Assembly (NCBI RefSeq): GCF_014651955.1
Contig: NZ_BMXW01000006.1
Span: 6,021 to 70,020, forward strand
DNA: 64,000 nt
Origin: Shewanella fodinae
Lineage (GTDB): Bacteria > Pseudomonadota > Gammaproteobacteria > Enterobacterales > Shewanellaceae
Reading direction: 5' to 3'
Shown here: positions 49,794 through 59,223 of the stretch, piece by piece
Position numbering within the stretch: the stretch's first letter is position 1
How the letters are laid out: each line of letters starts with the position of its first letter
The notes under the pieces: generated by a model
Databases searched by the model: none
What the model saw: only the letters and a program-made list of their open reading frames with translations
What the model was told of the DNA's origin: nothing
Position numbers and translations under genes: made by a program

Positions 49794-50681
49794 CTATCGC
49801 TCTTCCACGACATCATCAGGATCCTGGTGGATGATCACTTCTGCACTCGGAAACAATTCAAGAATACGGTTCTCAGCATCTACAGCAATTTCATGTGCAT
49901 CATGCAATGATAGCGCCCCATCTAATTCCATATGTAGCTGAATGAATACAGTCTGACCTGACTGCCGAGTCCGCAGGTCGTGGACTCCCTGCACTCGTTT
50001 ATCTAGGCAGGCAATATCGGAGATTTGCTGACGGGTTTCTTCATCCAATTCGCGATCCAGTAGCGCTTGGATGGAACGGTATCCCAAGCCCCAAGACTGA
50101 TGACCAATATAAAGCGCAATCAGCACGGCAAATAGACCATCGGCCCACCACCAGCCGTATTGTGCCAACACTAGTGCCAGTAACACTGCGGCATTAAGAA
50201 ATAGATCGGATTTATAGTGCAACGAATCGGCTGCAACTACACTGCTGGCAGTTGCATCCAGCGCTTTTTTCTGCACGATGACCAAAGCCAACGTCAGCAC
50301 AATCGCGATAACCGACACCACGATCCCGACTGTGGCGTGTTGCAATGGCTCTGGAGTGATTAAGCGTCCACCACCGTGCAATAGGAGTAAGAAGGCACTG
50401 CCCATGATAAAAGCCGACTGCGCCAACGTTGCCAGATGTTCGGCCTTGCCATGACCATAACGGTGATCATGATCCGCGGGGATAAGTGCATAGCGAATGG
50501 CAATAAAATTAACCACCGATGCCATCACATCGGCAATAGAGTCAGTCACAGACGCCAGCATACTGGCCGAGCCAGACCACAGCCAGGCCAGTAACTTTAT
50601 CAAGATCAGTGTAGAGGCAGTTGCGATTGCGGCACGACTTGCCAGCTTTACCCAAAACGCATAATGGGAACTTTGTGTCAT
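49794..50681 (-). CDS. fieF: Cation-efflux protein FieF
   Basis: 295 residues, usual length. Six spans and metal-site motifs: DSIADVMAS near 45-53, HDHRYGHGKAEHLA near 70-83, and a C-terminal domain with HMELDGALSLHDAHEI near 245-260. CDF exporters remove Fe2+ or Zn2+ in exchange for protons. Next to the Cpx system as in E. coli, where fieF lies beside cpxP. Confidence 0.93.
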   Translation of the reverse strand: MTQSSHYAFWVKLASRAAIATASTLILIKLLAWLWSGSASMLASVTDSIADVMASVVNFIAIRYALIPADHDHRYGHGKAEHLATLAQSAFIMGSAFLLLLHGGGRLITPEPLQHATVGIVVSVIAIVLTLALVIVQKKALDATASSVVAADSLHYKSDLFLNAAVLLALVLAQYGWWWADGLFAVLIALYIGHQSWGLGYRSIQALLDRELDEETRQQISDIACLDKRVQGVHDLRTRQSGQTVFIQLHMELDGALSLHDAHEIAVDAENRILELFPSAEVIIHQDPDDVVEER

Positions 50682-50728
50682 CGACTAGGCTCAGAAAATT
50701 AACGCTAACTGGGCCTATTTTAACAGAG

Positions 50729-51313
50729 TCAATCGTCCTGGTCTGTGTTCCACATTGGCATTTTTTCCAGCTGGCTCTTAAGCTCGGTCTTCTGTTTTTC
50801 GGTCAACAGATTATACAGCTGGTTGTGAAGCTTCATGCGTTGCAGCTGCTGTTGAGTGCGCCATTGCTGTTGCTGCTCAAGCAGTTTTTTCGCTTTGGAC
50901 TCATCAAACTTAGCCGCAGTCATCACTTCCTGCATCGCTTTGTGCCGGGCAATACGGTCAGCTTGCATACTGTCGCGTTGAGCATCAAACAGCTTTTTCA
51001 TAGCCGTTTTCTGTTCTTCTGTCAGTTCCAAGTGATGCATGGCCATAAAACCCATGCGGTCCATGCCAAAGCCCATTCCATAAGAGAAGCCACCGCGCAT
51101 CCCCTTACCACCAGGCATACCTGGTCCCATGCCTTGACCACGCATCATACCTGCACCTTTCCCCATATACTGAGGACATGGACAAGCGGGCGCCGGCGGC
51201 GGAGTAACATCGGCTTTATCGGTCTTGTCAGCATCTGCTGCAAAGGCGCCGGTTGCCCAAAGACTAGACGCCGCTACCAGCGCCAACACACCTGTTTTAA
51301 GCTGCTTAACCAT
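50729..51313 (-). CDS. cpxP: CpxP/Spy-like periplasmic protein
   Basis: 194 residues. Signal peptide at 1-23. After a Pro-rich start lies a Gly/Met-rich stretch (MGKGAGMMRGQGMG...) unusual for the family, then the helical LTxxQ repeats LTEEQKTAMKK and LLTEKQKTELK. CpxP/Spy proteins act as chaperones and restrain the CpxA sensor. GGGA before the ATG at 51313 sets the start. Divergent from cpxR with two CpxR boxes between, so it should be strongly stress-induced. Confidence 0.82.
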   Translation of the reverse strand: MVKQLKTGVLALVAASSLWATGAFAADADKTDKADVTPPPAPACPCPQYMGKGAGMMRGQGMGPGMPGGKGMRGGFSYGMGFGMDRMGFMAMHHLELTEEQKTAMKKLFDAQRDSMQADRIARHKAMQEVMTAAKFDESKAKKLLEQQQQWRTQQQLQRMKLHNQLYNLLTEKQKTELKSQLEKMPMWNTDQDD

Positions 51314-51396
51314 TGTTTTGTCCCTCACTTTGCAAACGGATTTCATGTGGATACCTTAAGTTTATATCCTGCACTGTAATAGTGGATACTCAATGA

Positions 51397-51411
51397 GTAA
51401 ATCACCGTAAA
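51397..51411 (+). promoter_or_regulatory. CpxR box (perfect)
   Basis: GTAAA-TCACC-GTAAA matches the consensus GTAAA-N5-GTAAA exactly; 84-98 bp before the cpxP start and 127-141 bp before cpxR. Confidence 0.75.
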
Positions 51412-51441
51412 TAACACCCTATCCCACTGAAAATTAGCATC

Positions 51442-51456
51442 TTTACCCATTCTTAC
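51442..51456 (-). promoter_or_regulatory. Second CpxR box (one mismatch)
   Basis: Minus-strand GTAAG-AATGG-GTAAA. Facing the first box and closer to cpxR, fitting autoregulation of both transcripts. Confidence 0.5.
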
Positions 51457-51537
51457 ACAGCATGACTACAATTGACTGATAAATAGGTATACTGCTCACA
51501 ATATATAGATAATGGCAAGCGTGTGGGAAAAGTCACT

Positions 51538-52224
51538 ATGAGCCGGATTTTGTTGGTAGACGATGATTTGGCACTGGCAGAGTTACTGAGCCAATTGCTG
51601 GAGCTGGAAGGCTTTGAGCTGACAATGGCTTATGATGGTCAAACCGGGCTGAACATGGCACTGGCAGAGGATTTTGATATTATTCTGCTGGATGTGATGC
51701 TGCCAAAGTTAAGCGGTTTTGCGGTATTACAGGAATTACGCAGTAAAAAACAAACGCCGGTGTTAATGCTGACCGCCCGGGGCGATGAAATTGACCGAGT
51801 GATTGGATTAGAACGCGGTGCTGACGATTATCTGCCAAAACCATTTAATGATCGGGAACTGGTGGCAAGAATCCGCGCCATCATCCGCCGTTCCAATACT
51901 ATCGCACAAGACATCCACCACAATAATGAGTTGGCGTTAGGTGACATCAAAATGGATCCGACTCGTCAGGAAGCGTACTGCAACGAACAACTGCTGATGC
52001 TGACAGGTACGGAATTCAGTTTGTTATTCGCGTTAGCACAGCAAGCAGGCGACCTGATCAGCAAAGATGAGCTCAGTGAAAGAGTGCTGGGCAAGAAATT
52101 GATGCCATTTGATCGCAGCCTGGACATGCATCTTTCCAACCTACGCAAAAAATTGCCGGAGCGCCCTGATGGCCGACCACGGGTAAAAACCATTCGTGGC
52201 AAAGGCTACATCTGGATCCCTTAA
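51538..52224 (+). CDS. cpxR: Envelope-stress response regulator CpxR
   Basis: 228 residues. Receiver domain with Asp52 in LLDVMLP, Lys in YLPKPF near 103, then an OmpR-type winged helix domain ending GKGYIWIP. The start MSRILLVDDD is chosen over a GTG five codons earlier. Overlaps cpxA by one base. Controls periplasmic folding and metal genes; neighbours cpxP and fieF are typical. Confidence 0.95.
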   Translation: MSRILLVDDDLALAELLSQLLELEGFELTMAYDGQTGLNMALAEDFDIILLDVMLPKLSGFAVLQELRSKKQTPVLMLTARGDEIDRVIGLERGADDYLPKPFNDRELVARIRAIIRRSNTIAQDIHHNNELALGDIKMDPTRQEAYCNEQLLMLTGTEFSLLFALAQQAGDLISKDELSERVLGKKLMPFDRSLDMHLSNLRKKLPERPDGRPRVKTIRGKGYIWIP

Positions 52225-53696
52225 TGTCAGCGTTTTTTTTGCCCAACCGTCTGTTCATCAAGCTGCTGATCGGTTTTTGGCTGTGTAGCAGTTTAATTAT
52301 ATTGGCAGTCGGCAGTCTGCCGCTGTTACAACAGAGCCATGAAGCTGGTGAGATCCCTCCGCCTATCATGAATGTTCTGCAGCGAGTGGTAGAAAAACTA
52401 CAACGTTCGCCGGAACGATTACGCAATATTCGGACAATGGAAGGTGCGGACGTTGACCATCATCGCCCGCTGGTGGCTCCACCAGATGTCGACCCAACGA
52501 TAAATTTTCCAGGCCCCCGGGCAGAAAGACCTGGTGATCCTAAACGTCCCAGGAATATGGGAGAACAGCCGTTTCATCTGTTTATATTTGATGCGCAAGG
52601 GCAACTGATTAACAGCCCGAGACTGCCACTGACAGTGCGTAATAATCTGCTGATGATCTCCGCACTGGAACGGCCGAGTCCGCGTGCTTTTAGTTTTCGT
52701 GAAGAAATGTTTTTCGGGCCAATTGTCTTTAGCTCCAATGGCGAAAACTACCGTTTGTATGCTGGTTTACCAGGGCCGCATCGGCTTCCTTGGTTCTTCT
52801 TTTTTATTGAACACAAACTGCTGACACTGTCGTTAGCGATTTTATTATCAGGCGTCTTATGTGCTCTGCTGGCTTGGCATCTAGGTAAGCCGTTGATGTC
52901 ATTAAAATTAGCGGCCAATGCCCTAGCGCATGGAAACCTGACCAACCGGGTGGATGAGGCAACCTCCAGACGCCACGATGAGATTGGAGAACTGGGCATC
53001 GCTTTCAACAGCATGGCCGATGCTATTGAGCGCATGGTCAACAGCCAACGCCGCTTGATCAGTGACATTTCTCATGAATTACGTACCCCCTTAACCAGAT
53101 TGCAACTAGCGCTAGCACTGGCACGCAAAAGAGGTTTTGCCGGAGAAGAAACCGAACGCATAGCCTATGAAGCAGATCAACTGGGACAGATGATTGCCGA
53201 GCTGTTGGAATTATCTCGGGTGACCCTTAAAACACCGGAAGAGAAAGTCTATGTCGGTCTTGCCGAATCTTTGAGTCAGGTGCTGGATGATGCCGAATTT
53301 GAAGCGGCACAGCAGGGAAAGAATATCCTTATTCAGATCCCAGAAGAGTTAGTAGTACCGCATTACCCCCGGCCCTTGTCACGTGCCATTGAAAATCTGT
53401 TACGCAACGCCATCCGCTACGCAGAAACCGAGATAACGCTCTGTGCCAGCGTGGAACAAAATCAAGTGCTGATTATTATCGCTGACGATGGTCCGGGCAT
53501 TGAAGAACAAGAGCTGCAGGCTATTTTTAAACCCTTCTATCGCCCCCAGTCCGCACGTGACCGCGAAACTGGTGGCTGGGGACTAGGTTTGGCCATTACG
53601 GAAGCTGCCGTTGCCGCACATCATGGCACCATCAGTGCCCGTAATCGCATCGTTGGCGGTCTGGAAGTCACCATGAAATTGCCACTGGTGGGCTAG
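52224..53696 (+). CDS. cpxA: Envelope-stress sensor kinase CpxA
   Basis: 490 residues. First span near 11-32, a periplasmic sensor of about 160 residues with a Pro/Arg-rich patch, second span near 199-218, HAMP, then phosphoacceptor SDISHELRTPL with His284 and ATPase motifs NAIRYAET, DDGPGI and GLGLAI. Translation coupled to cpxR. Responds to misfolded envelope proteins; CpxP should inhibit it. Confidence 0.94.
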   Translation: MSAFFLPNRLFIKLLIGFWLCSSLIILAVGSLPLLQQSHEAGEIPPPIMNVLQRVVEKLQRSPERLRNIRTMEGADVDHHRPLVAPPDVDPTINFPGPRAERPGDPKRPRNMGEQPFHLFIFDAQGQLINSPRLPLTVRNNLLMISALERPSPRAFSFREEMFFGPIVFSSNGENYRLYAGLPGPHRLPWFFFFIEHKLLTLSLAILLSGVLCALLAWHLGKPLMSLKLAANALAHGNLTNRVDEATSRRHDEIGELGIAFNSMADAIERMVNSQRRLISDISHELRTPLTRLQLALALARKRGFAGEETERIAYEADQLGQMIAELLELSRVTLKTPEEKVYVGLAESLSQVLDDAEFEAAQQGKNILIQIPEELVVPHYPRPLSRAIENLLRNAIRYAETEITLCASVEQNQVLIIIADDGPGIEEQELQAIFKPFYRPQSARDRETGGWGLGLAITEAAVAAHHGTISARNRIVGGLEVTMKLPLVG

Positions 53697-53698
53697 CG

Positions 53699-54520
53699 TC
53701 AGGCCATCTGCGGGCAAACCACATGTAACGGCCGCAAATGGTACATTTCCACCGCTGGATGACTAAAAAACCCCACTTCCCATGGATTTTTACAGATGAA
53801 CTGTTCCTTGAGCTGTGCAAATAATGGTGAGGTCTTAGGAATTTGATACATCTCGCCGCTAATGATGCTGTAGTTCCACTCTATTGCCACCTCGAACGCA
53901 AAAGTCGCACGGCTATCAATGGCAAAATAACAGCGATTGTCTTTGCGCAATAGCTGCGCTTTAAAGGTTTCTGGAAAGGTGATGAGGAAAATATCATCAT
54001 CAACAGATGATAGAAATGCCATCACAGTTGAGTGAGGTTGGCGCAGTGCATGTGTTAACAATACGCCGATCTTGTTGTCTTGTTCATTGAGATCAATCTG
54101 CGGTGCTTGTTGTAATGGTGATACCGGCAATTGAGTATCGCGGCGCTGATCCAGCGGATACTGATAATCCGCAGCGCGATACTCCTTAACCACTGACGCC
54201 CCATAAAACACTTGGTACTCCTGCGCATGAATGCTGACCTCATGCGGCGAGATCCGACTGACCTTTCCTTTGTATGACAATCGAAACACCTGCAGTTCAG
54301 CATCATATTCTGATACGCCAGTGCGATTATCCAAATGCAAGGTCACCCATTCATCCATCACCAGTTGATGACCTTTGGGAAAGGTAGCCGTCAGCTCAAT
54401 ATCACTGTTCACATGTACGCCACAGATATAAACATCCATGCCTACGGAGGCTGCACCGTATGTTCCCAAAACGCCTAATACGCGCTTGCCAATCAATTCT
54501 GAAAGCGTCCGCTCTATCAT
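53699..54520 (-). CDS. Two-domain protein with possible FMN split-barrel fold
   Basis: 273 residues, no signal peptide, cytoplasmic. The C-terminal half (about 150-260) reads like an FMN-binding split barrel of the pyridoxamine-oxidase kind (SSVDDDIFLITFPETFKAQ..., then CYFAIDSRATF). The N-terminal 110 residues are beta-rich and might be PilZ-like (VYICGVHVNSDIEL..., DNRTGVSEYDAEL), but the PilZ c-di-GMP motif RxxxR is not seen. Function unknown. Convergent with cpxA, two bases apart, with no terminator between. Confidence 0.5.
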   Translation of the reverse strand: MIERTLSELIGKRVLGVLGTYGAASVGMDVYICGVHVNSDIELTATFPKGHQLVMDEWVTLHLDNRTGVSEYDAELQVFRLSYKGKVSRISPHEVSIHAQEYQVFYGASVVKEYRAADYQYPLDQRRDTQLPVSPLQQAPQIDLNEQDNKIGVLLTHALRQPHSTVMAFLSSVDDDIFLITFPETFKAQLLRKDNRCYFAIDSRATFAFEVAIEWNYSIISGEMYQIPKTSPLFAQLKEQFICKNPWEVGFFSHPAVEMYHLRPLHVVCPQMA

Positions 54521-54644
54521 ATTCCCTGCTATTGTGACCCAAACACTGCTGTGATAACACTTGGCCCACGACTGACAAGCCGCTGTTACCGGTAAACAAT
54601 TACTTTTATAATGCCTGCGTTTTTAGCTGTCGGCCATACTTACC

Positions 54645-55109
54645 ATGTTCCATATCGCTTTATACGAGCCAGAAATTGCGCCGAATACCGGCAATATCAT
54701 TCGTCTTTGCGCCAATAATGGCAGCCAGTTGCACCTCATAGAACCGCTGGGATTTGATTTAGAGGAAAAGAAACTGCGCCGCGCCGGACTCGATTACCGA
54801 GACCTGACATCGGTGCAGCGTTATGCCAACTTCGAAGCCTTTCTACGTGCCATGACAGGTAAACGTATTTTTGCCTGTACCACCAAAGGCAGCCGTCCGC
54901 ATTCAGAAGCGCACTATCAGCCAGGCGATGTGCTGCTGTTTGGCCCCGAGACTCGAGGTCTGCCATTATCTATTATCGAGTCGCTGCCAACAGAGCAACG
55001 TATCCGCATACCAATGGTGTCCAGCAGCCGCAGTCTCAACTTGTCCAATGCTGTGGCAATTATCAGTTATGAGGCATGGCGCCAACAAGATTACGGAGCC
55101 GCCCGCTAG
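54645..55109 (+). CDS. trmL: tRNA (cytidine/uridine-34 2'-O)-methyltransferase
   Basis: 154-residue SPOUT enzyme. It has [20 protein letters not shown] near 7-26, GPETRGLP near 100 and [12 protein letters not shown] near 127, the knot motifs for SAM binding. Methylates the wobble base of certain leucine tRNAs. Stand-alone with no strong ribosome site. Confidence 0.93.
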   Translation: MFHIALYEPEIAPNTGNIIRLCANNGSQLHLIEPLGFDLEEKKLRRAGLDYRDLTSVQRYANFEAFLRAMTGKRIFACTTKGSRPHSEAHYQPGDVLLFGPETRGLPLSIIESLPTEQRIRIPMVSSSRSLNLSNAVAIISYEAWRQQDYGAAR

Positions 55110-55178
55110 TGCTTCTCCGACCGCCACGATTTTGATAAGGTACTGATTACAAGGCTCCCTATTCAGGAAGTGGCGGGA

Positions 55179-56189
55179 ATGAGCAAACTGAAAAGCCGCA
55201 TCAAAACCCAGCATCAGCTTAGTTTCCACGGTGATTACAGCTGTGAAACAGTCGCTTTTTTTGACAACAACATACTGGTGCTGCGGCTGTGGGATCAACA
55301 GGCCAGCCAACCTTTATTACAGTTCCGCCGCGCAGACGATTTGCAACTGTTGCTGTCATTACCACTGGCTGAATATGACGGCAGCCAGATTTTTTGTCGC
55401 TGGGGTGCTGGTCTTGCGTTGTTAGGCAAGTCTGGACTGTGGTTCTGGCCTAGTATTGCCGAACAGGAAGCAGAATTTTACCCACTGCACAACGGTGACG
55501 TATTGCAGCAGCAACTCAATGGCCAGCAGTATCAATTTACGCCATTACAAATGGTGGCCCTTGATGAACAGCAACTACTACTGCGAATGAGCGGCGCTAA
55601 TAACCGCAATGGCCGGGCAATTTCCTGGCTGTTCATTAACGAAGACGGTAACAGTCATATCGTTAACCGCTTTAAAGAACTCGACGATACCGAAGTGCTG
55701 CAGTTACCAGTTTTTGCACAGACACAACCTGAGCTGGCGGCAATAGCCGTCAACAACGGCACCATCTGGAGTTTGTGTTATCCACAAACTGGCGCTAAAC
55801 AACACACAGCCAGTGTGAATGTATTGGTGCCTTACCAATATCGGCTGCCAAAAACCTTGTTGGGCTCGCTGTCGAAACTGCTGGGTGCGGGTCAAAAACG
55901 TGAATTACTATTGCAGCCCGGTCTGCAACCACTTGCTGGCGGTGATGCTTGCTTTAGTGAAAACCACCAATGGTTATGGTTGCATCCTAAAGGCAAGAGC
56001 AGTTTAGATTGCTATGCCATTGGCTCGGGTCTTAGTCAGCATCAGATCAGTCTTACACCAGGGCAAAATCTCGGTGATATCACCAAACGCCAAGCGCACC
56101 TGAGTTTCTGGGATGAAAAGCAATTTCTGGTGCATAACGGCACGCAGCTTAACCTGTGTGAAGTGTTGTTACCCACGACTACCGCCTAA
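55179..56189 (+). CDS. Conserved hypothetical cytoplasmic protein
   Basis: 336 residues, no signal or spans. Repeated short beta-type stretches, such as NNILVLRLWD and GLALLGKSGLWFW, suggest a beta-propeller-like build, but I cannot name a family. Rich in Gln and Leu. Starts considered: GTG 55170 and ATG 55179; the latter has a better site (GGCGGGA too near, GGAAG at nine). It is 69 bp after trmL and may be co-transcribed with it. Confidence 0.55.
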   Translation: MSKLKSRIKTQHQLSFHGDYSCETVAFFDNNILVLRLWDQQASQPLLQFRRADDLQLLLSLPLAEYDGSQIFCRWGAGLALLGKSGLWFWPSIAEQEAEFYPLHNGDVLQQQLNGQQYQFTPLQMVALDEQQLLLRMSGANNRNGRAISWLFINEDGNSHIVNRFKELDDTEVLQLPVFAQTQPELAAIAVNNGTIWSLCYPQTGAKQHTASVNVLVPYQYRLPKTLLGSLSKLLGAGQKRELLLQPGLQPLAGGDACFSENHQWLWLHPKGKSSLDCYAIGSGLSQHQISLTPGQNLGDITKRQAHLSFWDEKQFLVHNGTQLNLCEVLLPTTTA

Positions 56190-56281
56190 TTCGTCAGCAT
56201 TATGACCTTACATCAGTAATCTGTGTTTGTCTGGCAGTGAGATTAGCCAATATGGCTAACAGAATTGCAGCCAAGGCACAA

Positions 56282-56306
56282 AAATGCCGGCACATGACCG
56301 GCATTT
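56282..56306. terminator. Hairpin between convergent genes at 56.2-56.3 kb
   Basis: AAATGCCGG / CCGGCATTT, 9-bp stem with CACATGA loop, short A and T ends on both sides. Confidence 0.65.
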
Positions 56307-56323
56307 ATCAGCTCAGAGATTAG

Positions 56324-57781
56324 TCAACCGCCAAAGCCCACAGCTTTGATATCCAGTTGTTTTACCTGTCCATATTTAGCAGCAATCGGTGCAATCTTGG
56401 CAGCGTTACCAATCAACACAAACTGCAGCTTATCTTTGGGGAAATAGGTATCAATTAAGCGTTTGCTTTCAGCAACAGTCAAGCTGTCCACCCGTTTCTG
56501 AAAATCGTTGATATACGACGCATCAAAACCGTAGATATACATATCTGAGAGCAGCCCCGCAAGCTCACCATTGGTTTCATAACGCGGCGGGAACTGTCCT
56601 TTCACGTAAGCTTTCGCCGACGCCAGCGTTGCCTCATCAATGCCTTTATCCCACAACCGCTGGTAGGTTTTCAGCGCCAGATCAACTGCCTGCTCAGTGG
56701 ATGACATTTTGGTAAAGGTACTAATTTCAAACAAGCCAGCATCGCGATAACTGATAAAACTGGAGCGCGCCCCATAAGTCAGTCCAGAATTTACCCGCAA
56801 CTCATCATTAAGCCAGGAAGTAAAGCGCCCACCGAGAATGGTATTCACCACGGATAACCCAATATAGTCTGGGTTGTTACGGGCCACCCCCATACCGCCA
56901 ATCAGGAAGGTCGTTTCAATGGCATCCGGTTTATCCACTAGCAGCACTTGCGATTGCGTCAAGCTTGGCAAGCCCTGACTTAAATCCAGCATAGGTGCAG
57001 GCTTCTGTGATGACCAACGGCCAAATAACTGCTGTAGTTTGGCTTTCATTTGTACCGGGTCAAAATCACCGACCACGCTGATGGCGGTGTTGCCTGGCTG
57101 GTAAAACTGGTGATAAAACGCTTTCACCTCTGGCAATGTCAGCTTCGCCAATGAATCACGATCACCCGAGGTAGCGTTGCCATAGGGGTGATCAGCAAAT
57201 ATCAGCTTGCTGAAGTAACGGTTAATCACCGACTTAGGACTTTCTTTAGATTGTTCCAGTTCGGCAATATTGCGCTGCTTCAGTTTGGCAAATTCCTGCT
57301 TATCAAACCGTGGCTGCAACAGCACATCGGCCACCAGTCCAAGCATGATATCAGTATCCTTAGCCATAAAGTCAGCACTGAGGTAGCTACCCTCACGACC
57401 GCTACTGGTGTTTAAACTGGCACCGAGAAAATCAATCTGTTGTTCCAATTGCTGCTTGCTGTGTTTACCCGCACCTAATAACAAGGAATCCGCCGTCATA
57501 CTGGCAATCCCCCCGATGTTGTCATCGACACTCCCCGCTCTGACAACGGCATTGACAGTAATCAATGGCACTTCTTTTTGAGGCATAAGCATCAGTGTCA
57601 GACCATTGTCCAGTTTCACTGTCTCATAAGCTGGCAGCTGAAATTTGCCGGTATCCTGACTCACTTGCACAGTGGTTGCCGCAGTTTTAGAGGCTGACTG
57701 GGAAGCAGACTGACAGCCCATGAGGAATAATGTCGTCGCCGCAAGTAGTGTCAGTGGTGTTGCAATATTTTTATAGTTCAT
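56324..57781 (-). CDS. M16 peptidase-like lipoprotein, non-catalytic subunit
   Basis: 485 residues. Lipobox LFLMGC (Cys near 23) and a Ser/Ala-rich tether, then two M16 domains. Where the zinc motif HxxEH should lie (near 95) the sequence is GGIASMTADSLLL, so the metal site is lost. M16B enzymes of bacteria often work as pairs of one active and one inactive subunit; the active one is directly upstream with a four-base overlap. Likely periplasmic or outer-membrane-bound. Confidence 0.85.
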   Translation of the reverse strand: MNYKNIATPLTLLAATTLFLMGCQSASQSASKTAATTVQVSQDTGKFQLPAYETVKLDNGLTLMLMPQKEVPLITVNAVVRAGSVDDNIGGIASMTADSLLLGAGKHSKQQLEQQIDFLGASLNTSSGREGSYLSADFMAKDTDIMLGLVADVLLQPRFDKQEFAKLKQRNIAELEQSKESPKSVINRYFSKLIFADHPYGNATSGDRDSLAKLTLPEVKAFYHQFYQPGNTAISVVGDFDPVQMKAKLQQLFGRWSSQKPAPMLDLSQGLPSLTQSQVLLVDKPDAIETTFLIGGMGVARNNPDYIGLSVVNTILGGRFTSWLNDELRVNSGLTYGARSSFISYRDAGLFEISTFTKMSSTEQAVDLALKTYQRLWDKGIDEATLASAKAYVKGQFPPRYETNGELAGLLSDMYIYGFDASYINDFQKRVDSLTVAESKRLIDTYFPKDKLQFVLIGNAAKIAPIAAKYGQVKQLDIKAVGFGG

Positions 57782-59106
57782 TTGTCTGTCTCCTCTTCGG
57801 CAGCCAGTACGCCGACAGTACGGTTAGCCTTGTTGAGATAAACTTGCGCAACCCGTTGAATATCCGCCAACGTCACTTTGTTATAAGCAGTTGGCGCATC
57901 AAACAGCTTCTGATAACTGCCAAAAAACAGTTCATAGGTGCCAATGGTGTTGGCCTTACCGTTAATGGTTTCCAGGGTACGATAAAAGTCCATCAGCTTG
58001 AGGTTTTTCGCTTTATCGAGCTCCTGCTGAGTAACTCCGTGAGTGGCAACATGATGGATCTGTGCTAACAGCGCCTGTTCTAGCTTGCTTTCAGTCACGC
58101 CCGGTGCCGCCACCGCGAGGACGTACAGCAAGTTCGGGTCAAATGCCATCGGCATATAGGTCTCAGCCTCCAAGGCCAACTGTTGATCCACCAGCCCACG
58201 GTACAAGCGGGAACTATTACCGTCACTGAGAATAGACGTCAGGAGATCCAGTGCGTAGTAGTCGTTATCACTGCTGGCGGGGACATGGTACGCCAACATA
58301 ATGTTAGGAGTACTAACCGATGCCTTTTTGACAAAAATACGGCGCTCACCTAACTGTTTAGGTTCAACCGTTTTTATCGGTGCAGGCGGTTGCTGCGCCG
58401 GGATCGGAGCAAAATATTCATTTGCCAGCCGCTGCACTTCCGCTAGGGTCACATCGCCAGCAATTACCACCACAGCGTTGTTTGGCGCGTAATAGGTTTT
58501 GTGGTAATCCACTAGATCTTGTTGTGTCCAAGCGGCAATGTCTGACTCATGACCTATTACTGGCCAACTATAGGGATGTGCTAGAAATGCTACACCTTTC
58601 ACGGGGCCTTGCAGTGCCTGCCAGTTTGAGTTTTCCAACCCGGTAGTGCGTTCCGACGCCACCACGCCGCGTTCACTGGCAACCATTTTCGGATCAATAT
58701 CCAGATTCGCAATACGATCCGCTTCCAACTTAAAGATGGTTTCTAGTGCATTGGCAGGGAACCAGTCGGTGTATACCGTCACGTTCTCGGTGGTATAGGC
58801 GTTGTTAGCGCCTCCTGCGGCTTCCATCGTGCGGTCAAACATCTTCGGCCCATAGTGTTTAGAGCCGTTAAACATCATGTGTTCAAAGAAATGCGAGATA
58901 CCGGTAATGCCAGGCCGTTCATTACGGGAACCGACTTTCCAGAACAGGTACATGTTAGCGTTGGGAATGGATGAATCCTCCAACACCATAATTTTCATGC
59001 CATTAGCCAGAGTAAAACTCTGAATATCCTTGGCGGTGGTCGCTTGTGCTGTAGCGGCGCTAAACAGACCTAGCGACAACAGCAAAGCGGTCAGTTGACG
59101 CTTCAT
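57778..59106 (-). CDS. M16 zinc peptidase, catalytic subunit
   Basis: 442 residues. Sec signal at 1-22, then the inverted zinc motif HFFEHMMFNG near 67-76 with the remote Glu in the ENVTVYTDW region that follows. Two M16 domains joined by a linker. Cleaves peptides or small proteins in the periplasm; natural substrate unknown. Translationally coupled to the inactive lipoprotein subunit. Confidence 0.9.
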   Translation of the reverse strand: MKRQLTALLLSLGLFSAATAQATTAKDIQSFTLANGMKIMVLEDSSIPNANMYLFWKVGSRNERPGITGISHFFEHMMFNGSKHYGPKMFDRTMEAAGGANNAYTTENVTVYTDWFPANALETIFKLEADRIANLDIDPKMVASERGVVASERTTGLENSNWQALQGPVKGVAFLAHPYSWPVIGHESDIAAWTQQDLVDYHKTYYAPNNAVVVIAGDVTLAEVQRLANEYFAPIPAQQPPAPIKTVEPKQLGERRIFVKKASVSTPNIMLAYHVPASSDNDYYALDLLTSILSDGNSSRLYRGLVDQQLALEAETYMPMAFDPNLLYVLAVAAPGVTESKLEQALLAQIHHVATHGVTQQELDKAKNLKLMDFYRTLETINGKANTIGTYELFFGSYQKLFDAPTAYNKVTLADIQRVAQVYLNKANRTVGVLAAEEETDK

Positions 59107-59223
59107 GGTGTGCTCCTGAGATGAGTGTTCTCAGGTATCTTGTGGTGCTGGCACTAAGATGGCAAGTTTACAGCTGTTACAGCCGGATGCTTTTTGTAAA
59201 CAAGCATGTAAAAGACTTGGCGT

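Noticed and set aside
50621..51379. 252-residue plus-strand frame across fieF, the gap and cpxP
   Set aside because: It is antisense to two well-recognised genes, its residue mix is poor, and no ribosome site is present.
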